Counted from the first letter of the stretch, positions 55,417 through 64,000 are shown. The stretch: 64,000 nucleotides of DNA from Sinorhizobium shofinae (GCA_001704765.1 MBFK01000059.1:288-64287), one strand, 5' to 3'. Notes: generated from the letters alone by a model not told the origin. Program-made: numbers and translations.

Positions 55417-56466
55417 ATGGGACGTGGAGGAAGAGAGAGGAACGGACATGCGGGGGCTCGCGCCCTCGACGTGGCGGCGCTCGCCGGCGTTTCGACCGCC
55501 ACGGTGTCGCGCGCCTTCAATGCGCCGGAGAAGGTCGCGCCGGAAATTCGCGAAAAGGTGCTGAAGGCCGCAGCCGAGCTTGGCTGGATGCCGCACCCGG
55601 CCGGCGCGGCGCTCGCGAGCCGCCGCACCTGGCTTGCCGGGGTCCTCATTCCGACGCTCGACAACGACGTCTTCGCTTCGCAGGTCGGCGCCTTGCAGAC
55701 GCGCTTGTCCGCAGACGGCGTCACGGTGCTGATCGGCTGTTCGAACTACGACGCCGACCAGGCCGCCAACCAGGTGCGCATCATGCTGGCGCGCGGCGTC
55801 GAAGCGCTGGCGGTCGTCGGTGAATCACACCGCCCCGGTTTTTTCGAGACGATCGCGGGGCGCGGCGTTCCCTATGTCGTCACCTATTCGCATCGGCCCG
55901 GCTCCCCTCACCCGAGCGTCGGTTTCGACAATGCCGCCGCCTTCCGGCGGATCGCCCGCCACCTGCTCGAACTCGGCCATCGCGATTTCGGGCTGATCCA
56001 TCAGCCGTCCATAGACAACGACCGCGTCCTGGCGCGGCTCGAGGGACTGCGCACGACGCTTGCCGAAGAAGGTGTGGCGCTGAGGCCCCAGCACGTGCGC
56101 GAGGGGCCGGTGAGCATTGCCTTCGGCCGGCAGAGCCTGCGCTCGATCATGGAAGCCCCGGGGCCCCGTCCGACGGCGGTCGTCTGCGGCAACGACGCGC
56201 TAGCGATCGGCGCGCTCATCGAGGCGCGGGCGCTCGGCATCGGCGTGCCGGAAGAACTCTCCATCACCGGTTTTGACGACGTGGCGATGGCGGAACAGAC
56301 CGATCCGCCGCTCACCACCATGCGCGTCGACAATGCCGAGATCGGACGGCGGGCGGCGGATTATCTGCTGGCCTGCCTTGCCGGCCGGCAGCCCCCGCCG
56401 CCGCCGCCGCTCGAAAGCCGCCTCATCCTGCGGGCATCGACCGGTGCCGCCGCCCGTTCCGCCTGA
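55417..56466 (+). CDS. LacI-family transcriptional regulator (GntR/IdnR-like)
   Basis: A 349-residue regulator. A basic, Gly-rich start is followed by the HTH LDVAALAGVSTATVSRAFNAPEKV and hinge LGWMPHPAGAALASRRTW. The ligand part has VLIPTLDNDVFASQVGALQ and GFDDVAMAEQTDPPLTTMRVD, as in gluconate-type regulators; a Pro-rich stretch lies near the end. ATG 55417 is preferred because GGAGGGAG stands at 55400-55407; ATG 55396 has none. Divergent from the TRAP operon, which it probably represses until the acid substrate arrives. Confidence 0.88.
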   Translation: MGRGGRERNGHAGARALDVAALAGVSTATVSRAFNAPEKVAPEIREKVLKAAAELGWMPHPAGAALASRRTWLAGVLIPTLDNDVFASQVGALQTRLSADGVTVLIGCSNYDADQAANQVRIMLARGVEALAVVGESHRPGFFETIAGRGVPYVVTYSHRPGSPHPSVGFDNAAAFRRIARHLLELGHRDFGLIHQPSIDNDRVLARLEGLRTTLAEEGVALRPQHVREGPVSIAFGRQSLRSIMEAPGPRPTAVVCGNDALAIGALIEARALGIGVPEELSITGFDDVAMAEQTDPPLTTMRVDNAEIGRRAADYLLACLAGRQPPPPPPLESRLILRASTGAAARSA

Positions 56467-56474
56467 ACTAAAAT

Positions 56475-56511
56475 ACGATGAACTTAGGTCGGATCGACCT
56501 AAGTTCATCGT
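56475..56511. repeat. Perfect 17-base inverted repeat
   Basis: ACGATGAACTTAGGTCG (56475-56491) and CGACCTAAGTTCATCGT (56495-56511) pair perfectly around a GAT loop, nine bases after the LacI stop. No T-run follows. It may be a transcript-end stem, a regulator site for the hydratase gene, or one copy of a dispersed rhizobial palindrome; the sequence outside is A/T rich. Confidence 0.75.
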
Positions 56512-56598
56512 GATTGATTCTAAGAAGTCAGAGCGGGGACGCGGGCGGAAAACGGCGGACACTTTTCCTCATCCAAACCCCAACGCAGGAATATCATC

Positions 56599-57360
56599 AT
56601 GCCCCACGCCTCACGCTCCTTCGAGCCCGCCCATCTCGCCCAGCGTTTTGCCACCGCAAAAGATCGCATCGCCGCCGCGCAGTTGCCGGTTCCCGACACC
56701 ATTGCCGAGGCGATCGCCGTGCAGGCCGAGTTCGTCGCGCCCGATGACGTACCCGCCGCGGGATACAAGGTGGCGCGCTCGCCCGAAGGCGTCGGCGTCG
56801 CCGGCCGCCTCTCGCCGATCGCGATCGCCGGGCCGGATGCGCAGCCTGTCACCTTTCGCTGGCGGAAGGGCCTGCGCGTCGAGCCGGAGATCGGCTTCCG
56901 TCTTGCCTCGAGCCTGCCGCCGCGAGAGGCCGGCTACAGCCGAGACGCGGTGATCGCCGCCATCGGCGCGGTCCATCTCGGGGTCGAGGTGCTCGACAGC
57001 CGTATCGAGGAAGGCGGCAAGGCCCCGTTTCTGCTCTTCCTCGCCGACCGTCTCGGCAATGCGGGTTATGCGCTCGGGCCTGAACTGCCGCGCGATCTTC
57101 TCGACGGCGTGGAGGGACGGAGCCTCGAAGTGAGCCTCGACGGAGCCTCGCTCTTCGCAGGCGAGGCCCACCACCCGGCAGGCGACGTGCTCGCCTGGCT
57201 CGTCGGCTGGGCCAACGAAAGGCAAAGGGCGCAAGACACACTCCGCGCCGGAGAGATCGTCACCACCGGCAGCCTGTGCGGCGCCCTCGAAGTGGGCACG
57301 CCCGGCCGCATCGAAGTGAGGCTCGATGGCAGATGGAACCTGCCGCTTCGCCTCGACTAA
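56599..57360 (+). CDS. 2-keto-4-pentenoate hydratase-type protein
   Basis: A 253-residue member of the FAH/MhpD hydratase family. GYKVARSPEGVGVAGRLSPI, GLRVEPEIGFRL (with the metal-binding Glu pair) and IGAVHLGVEVLDSR with VTTGSLCGALEVGTPGRIEV are the typical blocks. It adds water to a 2-oxo-alkenoate, giving a 4-hydroxy-2-oxo acid, the kind of substrate cleaved by the HpaI aldolase at 51308. That pairing with a TRAP importer suggests one catabolic route. AGGA precedes ATG 56599. Confidence 0.8.
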   Translation: MPHASRSFEPAHLAQRFATAKDRIAAAQLPVPDTIAEAIAVQAEFVAPDDVPAAGYKVARSPEGVGVAGRLSPIAIAGPDAQPVTFRWRKGLRVEPEIGFRLASSLPPREAGYSRDAVIAAIGAVHLGVEVLDSRIEEGGKAPFLLFLADRLGNAGYALGPELPRDLLDGVEGRSLEVSLDGASLFAGEAHHPAGDVLAWLVGWANERQRAQDTLRAGEIVTTGSLCGALEVGTPGRIEVRLDGRWNLPLRLD

Positions 57361-57480
57361 CTGAATGCCCTGAGGCGACACTCCAGGGGTCCTGCGATCG
57401 CGCTGCCGGCGGCCTCAGATTCGAAATGGTGAATAAGTCCGCTTGCTATAAAAGATGTCTCTAAAATTCATGCCGCGGCA

Positions 57481-57873
57481 TCACGCCGCCTGGCCGACCG
57501 TGAGCAAGCGGACGAGCACTAGGCCAGCAAGCAACCCGAGAAGCGAAAAGACCACGGAGGAAGCGGCGTAGATTGCCGCGGCCACCCACTCGCCGCGCTC
57601 CCAGAGGCTGATCGTGTCGAACGAGAAGGTCGAAAAGGTCGTGAACCCCCCGAGCACGCCCGTCGCCAGGAACAGCTGCACATCCTGAGGCAGCTGGCTG
57701 CGCAAGCCGAGGTATTCGGCAAGCAGGCCCATCGCGAAGGAACCGGCGACGTTGATCGCCAGGGTGCCAAAGGGGAAAGCAACACCCAGGGCCTGAGCGG
57801 CGAACTGATTGACTCCATGGCGCATCGCCCCGCCCAGTCCGGCACCGAGGAATACCAGCAAATAGGCCATCAC
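57481..57873 (-). CDS. crcB: Fluoride exporter CrcB/Fluc
   Basis: A 130-residue protein with four membrane helices. The signatures GAGLGGAMRHGVNQF and GVLGGFTTFSTFSFD are present; the Asn and the Phe-box (FSTFS) line the fluoride pore of the dual-topology dimer. It lowers cytoplasmic fluoride at acid pH. No fluoride riboswitch could be recognised in the 120 bases before the start. Convergent with the hydratase gene. Confidence 0.92.
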   Translation of the reverse strand: MMAYLLVFLGAGLGGAMRHGVNQFAAQALGVAFPFGTLAINVAGSFAMGLLAEYLGLRSQLPQDVQLFLATGVLGGFTTFSTFSFDTISLWERGEWVAAAIYAASSVVFSLLGLLAGLVLVRLLTVGQAA

Positions 57874-58230
57874 TATATCTTTTCCCTCTTACGACACGAC
57901 CTTGGACCTCTGATTAGATGGCCGGCGCTTTGGTGGCAACGCAATTTAGGAACGACGCCGTTCGGGCGCGCCAGTTGCGGGCAGTTCCATAGGTGAACCA
58001 AATTCAGGTTCGGACCCGAGCACTGGTCCTATCCACTTTCTGCATCAAGGTGTCCACTTTCCGCGCAATCTGTTTGGCTTGCGTTGTATTTAAGCGTTTG
58101 TTTACTCAAGGCCGGTTGGATAGTGATTGCGACTGCGATCGCCAATGCAACCGAGGGACGATATTTCACGACCCCTCGGGGTGTCGATCCCAAGAAAGGC
58201 TTGGGCCCTTTCCCCCTTCGCTCCTGCGGG
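57874..58230. other. 357-base gap, nothing firm
   Basis: Upstream region of crcB (minus strand) followed by low-complexity sequence leading into a binding-protein remnant. Open frames here (for example from 57993 and 58029) lack protein character. Confidence 0.35.
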
Positions 58231-58551
58231 ATGAGCCCGCCGGAAGACGCCGCCGAGGCGCAGCGAGCCTTCGCACGCATGGTGCTCGATCGCGACAACC
58301 AGGTCGTATTCAGCCGTTTCAAGGGATCCCTGCCGGTACGCACCGACGTCGATCCGAGCGGGCTCGACCGTTGCGGCCGGCTCGGCCTGGAGAAGATCGC
58401 CGAGAAAAGCGGTGTCAGCGCGCACTCGATGGCCATGCCCACGCAGATGTCGGAGGGCTGGATCGGCGTACTGGCCGCGTTCTTCAACGACGAAAGCATG
58501 TCCATCGAGACCGCCCAGCAGCGCCTCTATGACACCGTCAACCGGCATTGA
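58231..58551 (+). pseudogene. ABC sugar-binding protein (SBP_bac_1 type), C-terminal remnant
   Basis: The frame reads PEDAAEAQRAFARMVLDRDNQVVFSRFKGSLPVRTDVDPSG (in parts), then AHSMAMPTQMSEGWIGVLAAFFNDESMSIETAQQRLYDTVNRH and TGA. The phrase on the puppet-like FKGSLPVRTDVD and the end are typical of the last 100 residues of extracellular sugar-binding proteins. The first three quarters are missing, and sequence before about 58225 is unrelated, though the frame stays open to 58084. Left by deletion of an importer gene. Confidence 0.7.
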
Positions 58552-58828
58552 GCCGGGCCATTTGGTACCTACAACTGCCGGGCCAACTGAATGATTGGTT
58601 TCTACGGCGCCTGAAACCTCCCCTCGTTCCGTTGGAGGCATGGGAGGCGTTCATGCTGACTTTGCGACAGATCGATGTATCCGCGCTCTCATGGTCACCG
58701 GCACGATCGCCGGTGCGGCAAAACTCCTGGGCGTCGCAGCTCCCGGCGTCAGCTGCTGATGAAGTACACGGATGACAGTCTTCGGGTTCACCGCAGCCAT
58801 GGGCGATATGTGCCGAGGCCGGAGGCTC

Positions 58829-59479
58829 CTAGCCGAGGTCGCGAGCACTGGTCGAGAGCAGCCGTTCACACATCACCGCCGCCTGGGTGCGGCTGACGAC
58901 GCTGAGCTTCTTGAGGATCGCCGAGACATGCACCTTCACGGTCTGCTCGGCGATGTCCATCTCGCCGGCGATCTGCTTGTTGAGCTTGCCCTCGATGATC
59001 TTCGTCAGAATGCGCAATTGCTGCGACGACAGCGAGGCGAGGCGGGCGCTCATCGCCGCATCCGGATCGGCCGCCTCGGCCCCGAAGCGCGGCGGCGTCC
59101 ATATTTCGCCCTCAAGAATGGAGCGGATCGCACTCGCCATTTCCGGCAGGTCCAGCGACTTCGGGATATAGCCGGAAGCACCGAAGGTGATCGCCTTCTG
59201 GATCGTCGCCGCGTCTTGCTTGGCCGAGACGATCGCCACCGGAAGGGTCGGATAATGGGCATGCAGCAGGAACAGTCCAGCAAAGCCGTCCGTGCCGGGC
59301 ATGGTCAAGTCGAGAAGGACGAGGTCCACCTCGTGCCGATCGCCCGACAGAACCTCGAGGACCTCATCGACCGACCGGCATGCGATCAGTTCGAGGTCCG
59401 GCAGCACTGCGACGAGAGCGCTGCGCAAGGCTGCCTGGACCATCGGATGATCATCCGCAATGACGATGCGCGTGCTCAT
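58829..59479 (-). CDS. Two-component response regulator, NarL/LuxR type (MctR-like)
   Basis: A 216-residue regulator. The receiver domain has IVIADDHPMVQAALRSAL and the phospho-acceptor Asp in VDLVLLDLTMPGTDG, then IVSAKQDAATIQKAITFGASGYIPKS with the conserved Lys. The C-terminal LuxR HTH is LSSQQLRILTKIIEGKLNKQIAGEMDIAEQTVKVHVSAILKKL (in parts). ATG 59479 follows GGAGGAAG and lies inside the end of the kinase gene, so the two overlap by 29 bases. Together they likely control the mctP-like permease upstream. Confidence 0.9.
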   Translation of the reverse strand: MSTRIVIADDHPMVQAALRSALVAVLPDLELIACRSVDEVLEVLSGDRHEVDLVLLDLTMPGTDGFAGLFLLHAHYPTLPVAIVSAKQDAATIQKAITFGASGYIPKSLDLPEMASAIRSILEGEIWTPPRFGAEAADPDAAMSARLASLSSQQLRILTKIIEGKLNKQIAGEMDIAEQTVKVHVSAILKKLSVVSRTQAAVMCERLLSTSARDLG

Positions 59480-62400
59480 GTTCTTCCTCCCCCTGCAGCC
59501 CGGCGCCCTTGAGCAGGGCGACGGCATCCAGATATCGTCTCAAGGCGGCCGGTTTCACCGGCTTCGCCATGACCTCGCAGCCGAGGGCTTTCGCCTTCGC
59601 GCTGACCTCCTCACTGCGGTCCGCGGTAATCACCAGGCCCATAATCTCCCGGCCCCAGTGCTTCCGCAGCCCGCCCAGCACCTCGACGCCGGTCGTGCCG
59701 TCGAGATGGTAATCGACGAGCGCCAGATCTGGCACCTGGCCGTTGCAATTGGCAAGCGCCGCTCTCTCGCCGCTCGCGACAATCGGCCGGTGTCCCCAGC
59801 GGGAGAGCAAGGCAGCGAGCCCTTCTCGTATCGTTTCGTCATTGTCGACGCAGAGCACGGTGAGCGCGGCATGGCTCACCACCGAGGGCGCGGCGGCCTT
59901 TTCCGAAGCGGCGACCGCTGCACCTTCCAACGCGATCGGAACGGTAACGACGAAGCACGTTCCGTGGCCTGGGCGGGAGCGCACTTCCAGGGGAAGATTG
60001 AGCAAGCGGCAGATGCGCTCGACGATCGCCAGGCCGAGGCCGCTCCCCTTCTCCCGCTCTTCGCCCGTGTCGAGCCTGCGAAACTCCTCGAAAATCTCCT
60101 TCTGCCGCTCCGGCGCGATGCCGATGCCCGTGTCGCGGACCTCGATGCGCAGGCCGTCCTTTCGCCGCCGGCAACCCAACAGAACCCTTCCCTTGGGCGT
60201 GTAGCGTAAGGCGTTCGAGAGAAGATTTTGCAGCACTCGACGCAGGAGCTGCGGGTCGGTCCGGACCGAAAGCGCGGAGGAAACGACCTTGAGCGTGAGG
60301 CCGCGCTGGCGCGCAAGGGCGGAAAATTCCAGCTCGAGTTGGGCGAGAAGCGAGCCGACCGAAAAATCGACGGGCTGCGCCCGCACCGCACCAGAATCAT
60401 AGGACGAGATGTCGAGCAGCTCGTCGAGCAGCCGCTCCGTCGATGAAAGCGCAGCCGCCGCGTTCTTCGCAAGCGCCCGCTCCTCTGTCCGCAGGTCTTT
60501 TTCGGCTTTTTCGGGCTTCAGGCGCAGGCTCTCGTCAAGCGCCGCCAGATAGAGCCGCGCCGCGTTCAGCGGCTGGAGCAGATCGTGGCTTGCCGCGGCG
60601 AGAAATCGGGTCTTGCCGATATTGGCGCGCTCGGCCTCGGCCTTGGCCTGCTCGAGCGCCTGCGTCCGCTCCTGGACACGTCGCTCCAGTTCCTCGTTGG
60701 CGCGGCGCAGACCGACCGCGGCCCGATGCCGCTCGGTCACATCCATGTAGGTCGAGATGTAGCCGCCCTCCGCCATGCGATCATAGGCGATCTCCAGCAC
60801 CATGCCGTCCGGCCGCTTGCGCTCGTAGACATAGGGCCAGGATTGCGTGGCGAGATCCCGGTTGACGAGCAATGCCTTGAGGTCCTCGGCGTCGTATTCA
60901 CCGCGCTCGCGGTTGAAGTCGACGAGGTCGGTCAGCGGCAGGCCGACGCGGATCAGGTGTTTCGGCAGGTCGAGCAGCGTCAGGAACCGGCCGTTCCACG
61001 CCTCGATGGCGAGGTTCGCGTCGAACACGCAGATGCCCTGCGGCACGCTTTCGAGCGCCCCTTGCAGGAGCTTGCGATTGAAATGCAGCGCCTGTGATGC
61101 CTCGTCCAGCATCCCCACGGCTGCCTTGCGCGACAGCGAGCGGCTTTCAAGCGCTGCGGCCATCACCACACGCGCCGACGCCGCGCCGAGCGCGCCGGCG
61201 ATAAGGTTCTCCGTGAACCGCACCGCTTCCATGTCGGCAAGTCCGTCATGTCGTGAGCGACGCTGTTCCACGAAGTCTTCGAAGGCGGAAACGCTGTGCT
61301 CGGGTCCGACGAAACGAGCGGCGAGCGTCTTCAGGTCGTCAAGGCGCGTGACGAGCGGCAAGGAGGCCAGCGGGGGCTGATGCGCCGGGATTCCCTCGGC
61401 GAAGGCCTCCGCCTGGAGACGCTCGAGCGGCGAACGATCGGCCAGCAAGGACAAGGCCGCAAAGACGGCGAGATTGGCACCAAGGCTCCAGAGCGTCGCA
61501 TGCGAGATCGGATCGAGGTCTGCGATGCCGAAGAGCGATTGCGGCTTGAGCCAGACGAGCCCGAACGGTCCGTTGGCGACAAGGTCGTCGACGGCGGGCA
61601 CGAGCGGGGCAATCGAGGGGACGAGCAGCGTATAGATCCAGAAGGCGAAACCGACGACAATGCCTGCGCCCGCCCCCGCGCCCCTGGCGCGCCGCCACAG
61701 CAACCCGCCCAGAAAGGCGGGGCCGAACTGGGCGATCGCAACGAAGGAGAGAAGCCCGATGACGGTCAGCGGATAGGCCTGGTCGACCAGGCGGTTCATC
61801 ATGTAGGCGAGCAACAGAATGGCCGCGACGGAGATCCGCCGTACCAGCAGCAGTGCCGACGGCGACGGCCAAATTGCGCCGGAACGGCCGACTAGGCGCG
61901 AGCGCAGCAGCAAAGGAACAATGACGTCGTTGCAGAGCATCGTGCTCAATGCCACCGAGGCGACGATCACCATGCCGGTCGCCGCCGAGAAGCCGCCCAG
62001 AAAGGCGACCAGCGCCATCATGGGCGCGTCGGCCGCAAGCGGCAGCGAGATCACGAAGGTGTCGGGGTTTACCGTATCGGCAAAGCGCGCAATGCCGGCT
62101 ATGGCGATCGGCACCATCAGGACGCTGAAGACGAGCAGATAGGCGGGATAGAGCCAGGCAGCCGCGCGCGCCTGCGACAGAGATTTGTTCTCTACCACCG
62201 CGACATGAAACATGTGCGGAAGGCAGAGAAATGAGATCGCGGCGATGATGGTGTTCGATATCCAGGTCGGATCGGAAAAGTCCGGCGCCAGCAAGGACTC
62301 CATGCGCGGATCCGCCTGTGCGCGGGCGACGAGGTCACCGAGGCCGTCGAACATGCCGAAGATAATGAAAAGCGCCACGATGACGAAGGCCGAAAGTTTG

Positions 62401-63011
62401 ACCAGGCTCTCGAAGGCGATCGCCGCCATCAGCCCCCGATGATGCTCGCTCGCATGAATATGCCGCACGCCAAACATGATGGCGAAGAGCGCCATCGAGG
62501 CGGCGACGGCGAACGTGCTGTCGCCGCGGATCGGCCGGACGCCTTCGGGAGCGACTGCCGGCGAGGTCAGAATGTCGAAGCTCGTGCCGACCGCCTTCAA
62601 CTGCAGCGCTATATAGGGCAGCACGGCAAGCAGAGCCGCCATGGTGACGAGCGCGGCGAGCACCTGGCTCTTGCCGTATCGCGCCGCGATGAAGTCGGCG
62701 ATCGAGGTGATGTTCTGGCTCTTCGCGACCGTGACGATCTTCGCGATCAGCCGCTGCCCGAAGATGAGAATGAGAGTGGGGCCGATATAGATCGACAGGA
62801 AATCGAAGCCGCTCAGGGCCCGACCGACCGAACCGTAGAAGCTCCAGGACGTGTTGTAGACGGCGAGCGTCAGCGAATAGCCGAGCGCAGCCATCCACTC
62901 GGTGGGCACCGGCAAACGGCGGCCCGCACTTTGCCGATCCGTCCACCAGGCAATCAGGAACAGGATAACGACATAGGCTGTAGAAACGGAGAGGACGACC
63001 CAACCGGGCAT
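59451..63011 (-). CDS. Hybrid histidine kinase with sodium/solute-symporter sensor domain (MctS-like)
   Basis: A 1186-residue membrane kinase. Residues 1 to about 500 are a Na+/solute-symporter-like domain with 12-13 helices (GWVVLSVSTAYVVILFLIAWW..., ALSGFDFLSIYIGPTLI, AAIAFESLVKLSAFVIVALFI). After it come a PAS-like part (LESVPQGICVFDANLAIEAWN) with a PAC-type ending, a coiled coil, HisKA with FLAAASHDLLQPLNAARLY (His about 807), an ATPase domain (LLSNALRYT, RDTGIGIAPE, KGSGLGLAIV) and a receiver domain with Asp in LALVDYHLDG (about 1097). Such kinases are thought to sense a solute through the transporter domain. Downstream of the permease at 63267. Confidence 0.92.
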   Translation of the reverse strand: MPGWVVLSVSTAYVVILFLIAWWTDRQSAGRRLPVPTEWMAALGYSLTLAVYNTSWSFYGSVGRALSGFDFLSIYIGPTLILIFGQRLIAKIVTVAKSQNITSIADFIAARYGKSQVLAALVTMAALLAVLPYIALQLKAVGTSFDILTSPAVAPEGVRPIRGDSTFAVAASMALFAIMFGVRHIHASEHHRGLMAAIAFESLVKLSAFVIVALFIIFGMFDGLGDLVARAQADPRMESLLAPDFSDPTWISNTIIAAISFLCLPHMFHVAVVENKSLSQARAAAWLYPAYLLVFSVLMVPIAIAGIARFADTVNPDTFVISLPLAADAPMMALVAFLGGFSAATGMVIVASVALSTMLCNDVIVPLLLRSRLVGRSGAIWPSPSALLLVRRISVAAILLLAYMMNRLVDQAYPLTVIGLLSFVAIAQFGPAFLGGLLWRRARGAGAGAGIVVGFAFWIYTLLVPSIAPLVPAVDDLVANGPFGLVWLKPQSLFGIADLDPISHATLWSLGANLAVFAALSLLADRSPLERLQAEAFAEGIPAHQPPLASLPLVTRLDDLKTLAARFVGPEHSVSAFEDFVEQRRSRHDGLADMEAVRFTENLIAGALGAASARVVMAAALESRSLSRKAAVGMLDEASQALHFNRKLLQGALESVPQGICVFDANLAIEAWNGRFLTLLDLPKHLIRVGLPLTDLVDFNRERGEYDAEDLKALLVNRDLATQSWPYVYERKRPDGMVLEIAYDRMAEGGYISTYMDVTERHRAAVGLRRANEELERRVQERTQALEQAKAEAERANIGKTRFLAAASHDLLQPLNAARLYLAALDESLRLKPEKAEKDLRTEERALAKNAAAALSSTERLLDELLDISSYDSGAVRAQPVDFSVGSLLAQLELEFSALARQRGLTLKVVSSALSVRTDPQLLRRVLQNLLSNALRYTPKGRVLLGCRRRKDGLRIEVRDTGIGIAPERQKEIFEEFRRLDTGEEREKGSGLGLAIVERICRLLNLPLEVRSRPGHGTCFVVTVPIALEGAAVAASEKAAAPSVVSHAALTVLCVDNDETIREGLAALLSRWGHRPIVASGERAALANCNGQVPDLALVDYHLDGTTGVEVLGGLRKHWGREIMGLVITADRSEEVSAKAKALGCEVMAKPVKPAALRRYLDAVALLKGAGLQGEEEHEHAHRHCG

Positions 63012-63232
63012 GGCACCTCGCTGCCCAACTGCATGACCCCATAGGTCGCAACCGACTTAAGGACAAAATCATGCAGCAATTCAAAGTGCTACAGCGCCTT
63101 TACGGATCTGGTCAGACGCGCGTCGCTGTAGCGCGGCATACCCTTCGGCGCCGCTATTGGTTCATTGCCATATCGCCCGCCGAATGGCAACGCGACGCGC
63201 GAAAGCCGGCACCGGCGAATGGAGCAATCGGC

Positions 63233-63262
63233 AAGGGGCCGGCCTGATCCGGCCGGCCCCTT
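63233..63262 (-). terminator. Strong hairpin after the mctP-like gene
   Basis: AAGGGGCCGGCC (63233-63244) and GGCCGGCCCCTT (63251-63262) pair perfectly over 12 bases around TGATCC, five bases beyond the permease stop. No T-run, but the stem is very stable and should separate permease and kinase transcripts. Confidence 0.6.
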
Positions 63263-63266
63263 GGAC

Positions 63267-64000
63267 TTAGCTTCGCGAGTCGGCCTCGGCGACCGTGAGG
63301 TCATCGTCGGCGGTCTCTTTCGCCGGCACGATGAGGTTGACGACCACCGCCACGGTGACGTTGAGCGCCAGCGCCAGCAGTCCGGTATAGACCGAGACCG
63401 TCATCCCATCGAAGGCGAGGGCATGCAGCGGCTTCAGCCCATCCGACCAGACGAGAGCCGAACCGCCGATGAACCCAGCCGCCCAGCCGGCAAGCAGCGC
63501 CGGAGCCCGGAACCAGCTCGTGTAGAGGCCGAAGACGAGAGCCGGCAGCGTCTGCAGGATCCACAGGCCGCCGAGCAGCTGCAGGTCGAGCGCGAACTGG
63601 GTCGGCAGCAGCAGGATGGCGAGAAGCGCCCCCACCTTGACGAGCATCGAGGTGATCTTGGCGACCTGCGCCTCGCCGGCGGCCGTGACTTCAGGGTTGA
63701 CCCAGACCTTCCAGAAGTTGCGCGTGAAGAGGTTCGCCGCGCCGATGCTCATGACGGCCGCCGGGACGAGCGCGCCGATGGCGATCGCCGAGAAGGCGAA
63801 GCCTGCAAACCAGCCCGGGAACAGAGTCTTGAACAAGGTCGGGACGACGTCGTTGTTGCTCTGGAGCTGAAGCCCGGCAGCGTGGCCCATATAACCGAGC
63901 AGGGCGAGCAGGCCGAGAAGCAGCGTATAGGCGGGCAGCAGCACCGCATTCTTGCGGATCGTATTGGCGCCAGACGAGGCGAAGATGCCGGTCAGCGTGT
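63267..64000 (-). CDS. mctP: Sodium:solute symporter, monocarboxylate permease MctP-like (5' end outside window)
   Basis: Open from the right edge to the stop at 63267-63269; 244 residues of the C-terminal part are visible. It starts TLTGIFASSGANTIRKNAVLLPAYTLLLGLL, and contains MGHAAGLQLQSNNDVVPTLF, FPGWFAGFAFSAIAIGALVPAAVMSIGAANLFTRNFW and a last helix pair (given in parts). The sequence matches rhizobial MctP, which takes up lactate, pyruvate and other monocarboxylates, and in Rhizobium leguminosarum its expression depends on the MctSR two-component pair. A similar pair follows here, supporting the assignment. Confidence 0.7.
   Translation of the reverse strand, partial: TLTGIFASSGANTIRKNAVLLPAYTLLLGLLALLGYMGHAAGLQLQSNNDVVPTLFKTLFPGWFAGFAFSAIAIGALVPAAVMSIGAANLFTRNFWKVWVNPEVTAAGEAQVAKITSMLVKVGALLAILLLPTQFALDLQLLGGLWILQTLPALVFGLYTSWFRAPALLAGWAAGFIGGSALVWSDGLKPLHALAFDGMTVSVYTGLLALALNVTVAVVVNLIVPAKETADDDLTVAEADSRS

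Noticed and set aside
57874-57960. Possible fluoride riboswitch before crcB
   Set aside because: The conserved GGNGATGGCATTCC-type core and pseudoknot could not be found on the minus strand.

Overview
The window looks like a stretch of accessory replicon (megaplasmid or chromid) from an alphaproteobacterium of the Rhizobiaceae, most likely Sinorhizobium/Ensifer. Grounds: high GC, a very large share of ABC and TRAP uptake systems each paired with a LacI, MarR or LysR regulator, a CbpA/CbpM chaperone pair, DUF2905 and BON stress proteins, IS30/IS630/IS110 elements, and at the right edge a monocarboxylate permease with its two-component system. No tRNA, rRNA, ribosomal protein or replication gene was seen.

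Left arm (1-6200) is a decaying stress and mobile-element zone: the end of an IS630 transposase, an intact IS30 copy with recognisable ends, a tiny Cys-rich protein, cbpA-cbpM, then remnants of a CorA transporter, an LTXXQ/Spy-like protein and a ribose-phosphate pyrophosphokinase carrying three mutually compensating indels. A ribokinase N-terminal half is fused in frame to the tail of an unrelated kinase-like protein (6166-6951).

6976-18037 is a complete aerobic nicotinate (vitamin B3) degradation cluster: nicR, nicT, nicX, nicF, nicE, nicD and nicC on the minus strand, and divergent nicAB on the plus strand. NicAB hydroxylates nicotinate, NicC makes 2,5-dihydroxypyridine, NicX opens the ring, and NicD, NicF and NicE release formate and ammonia and deliver fumarate. 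Both divergent promoters carry the same AGCGTRTACGCT palindrome.

18049-30730 continues on the plus strand straight after nicB with an unusual set: a GH106-like glycosidase, a GH63-like glycosidase, a polyamine-type ABC importer with a Tat-dependent binding protein, an isochorismatase-like amidase, a second MarR regulator and a GH3 beta-glucosidase. Two operator-like inverted repeats lie before the importer. This may be an uptake and deglycosylation module for a conjugated N-containing compound that feeds the nic pathway; that is inference.

30731-33860 is IS debris plus a nucleotidyltransferase-HEPN fusion protein. 33861-41877 holds a polar-amino-acid ABC operon and a sugar ABC operon on the minus strand around a LacI-type regulator. 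The same GTTATCGATAAC operator stands at the regulator/amino-acid operon gap and, 4.9 kb away, before the sugar operon, so the three units probably form one regulon.

41988-51314 contains single genes: a BON protein, a lone SIR2-domain protein (possible defence NADase), an SDR with replaced catalytic residues, a LysR regulator beside a truncated binding-protein gene, DUF2905, a membrane protein, an epimerase/SPW/VKOR multidomain protein and a glycosyltransferase. 51308-57360 is a LacI-controlled TRAP transporter with an HpcH/HpaI aldolase and a hydratase. 57481-64000 carries crcB, a binding-protein remnant, a LuxR-type response regulator, a hybrid kinase with a sodium/solute-symporter sensor domain, and the 3' part of an mctP-like permease.
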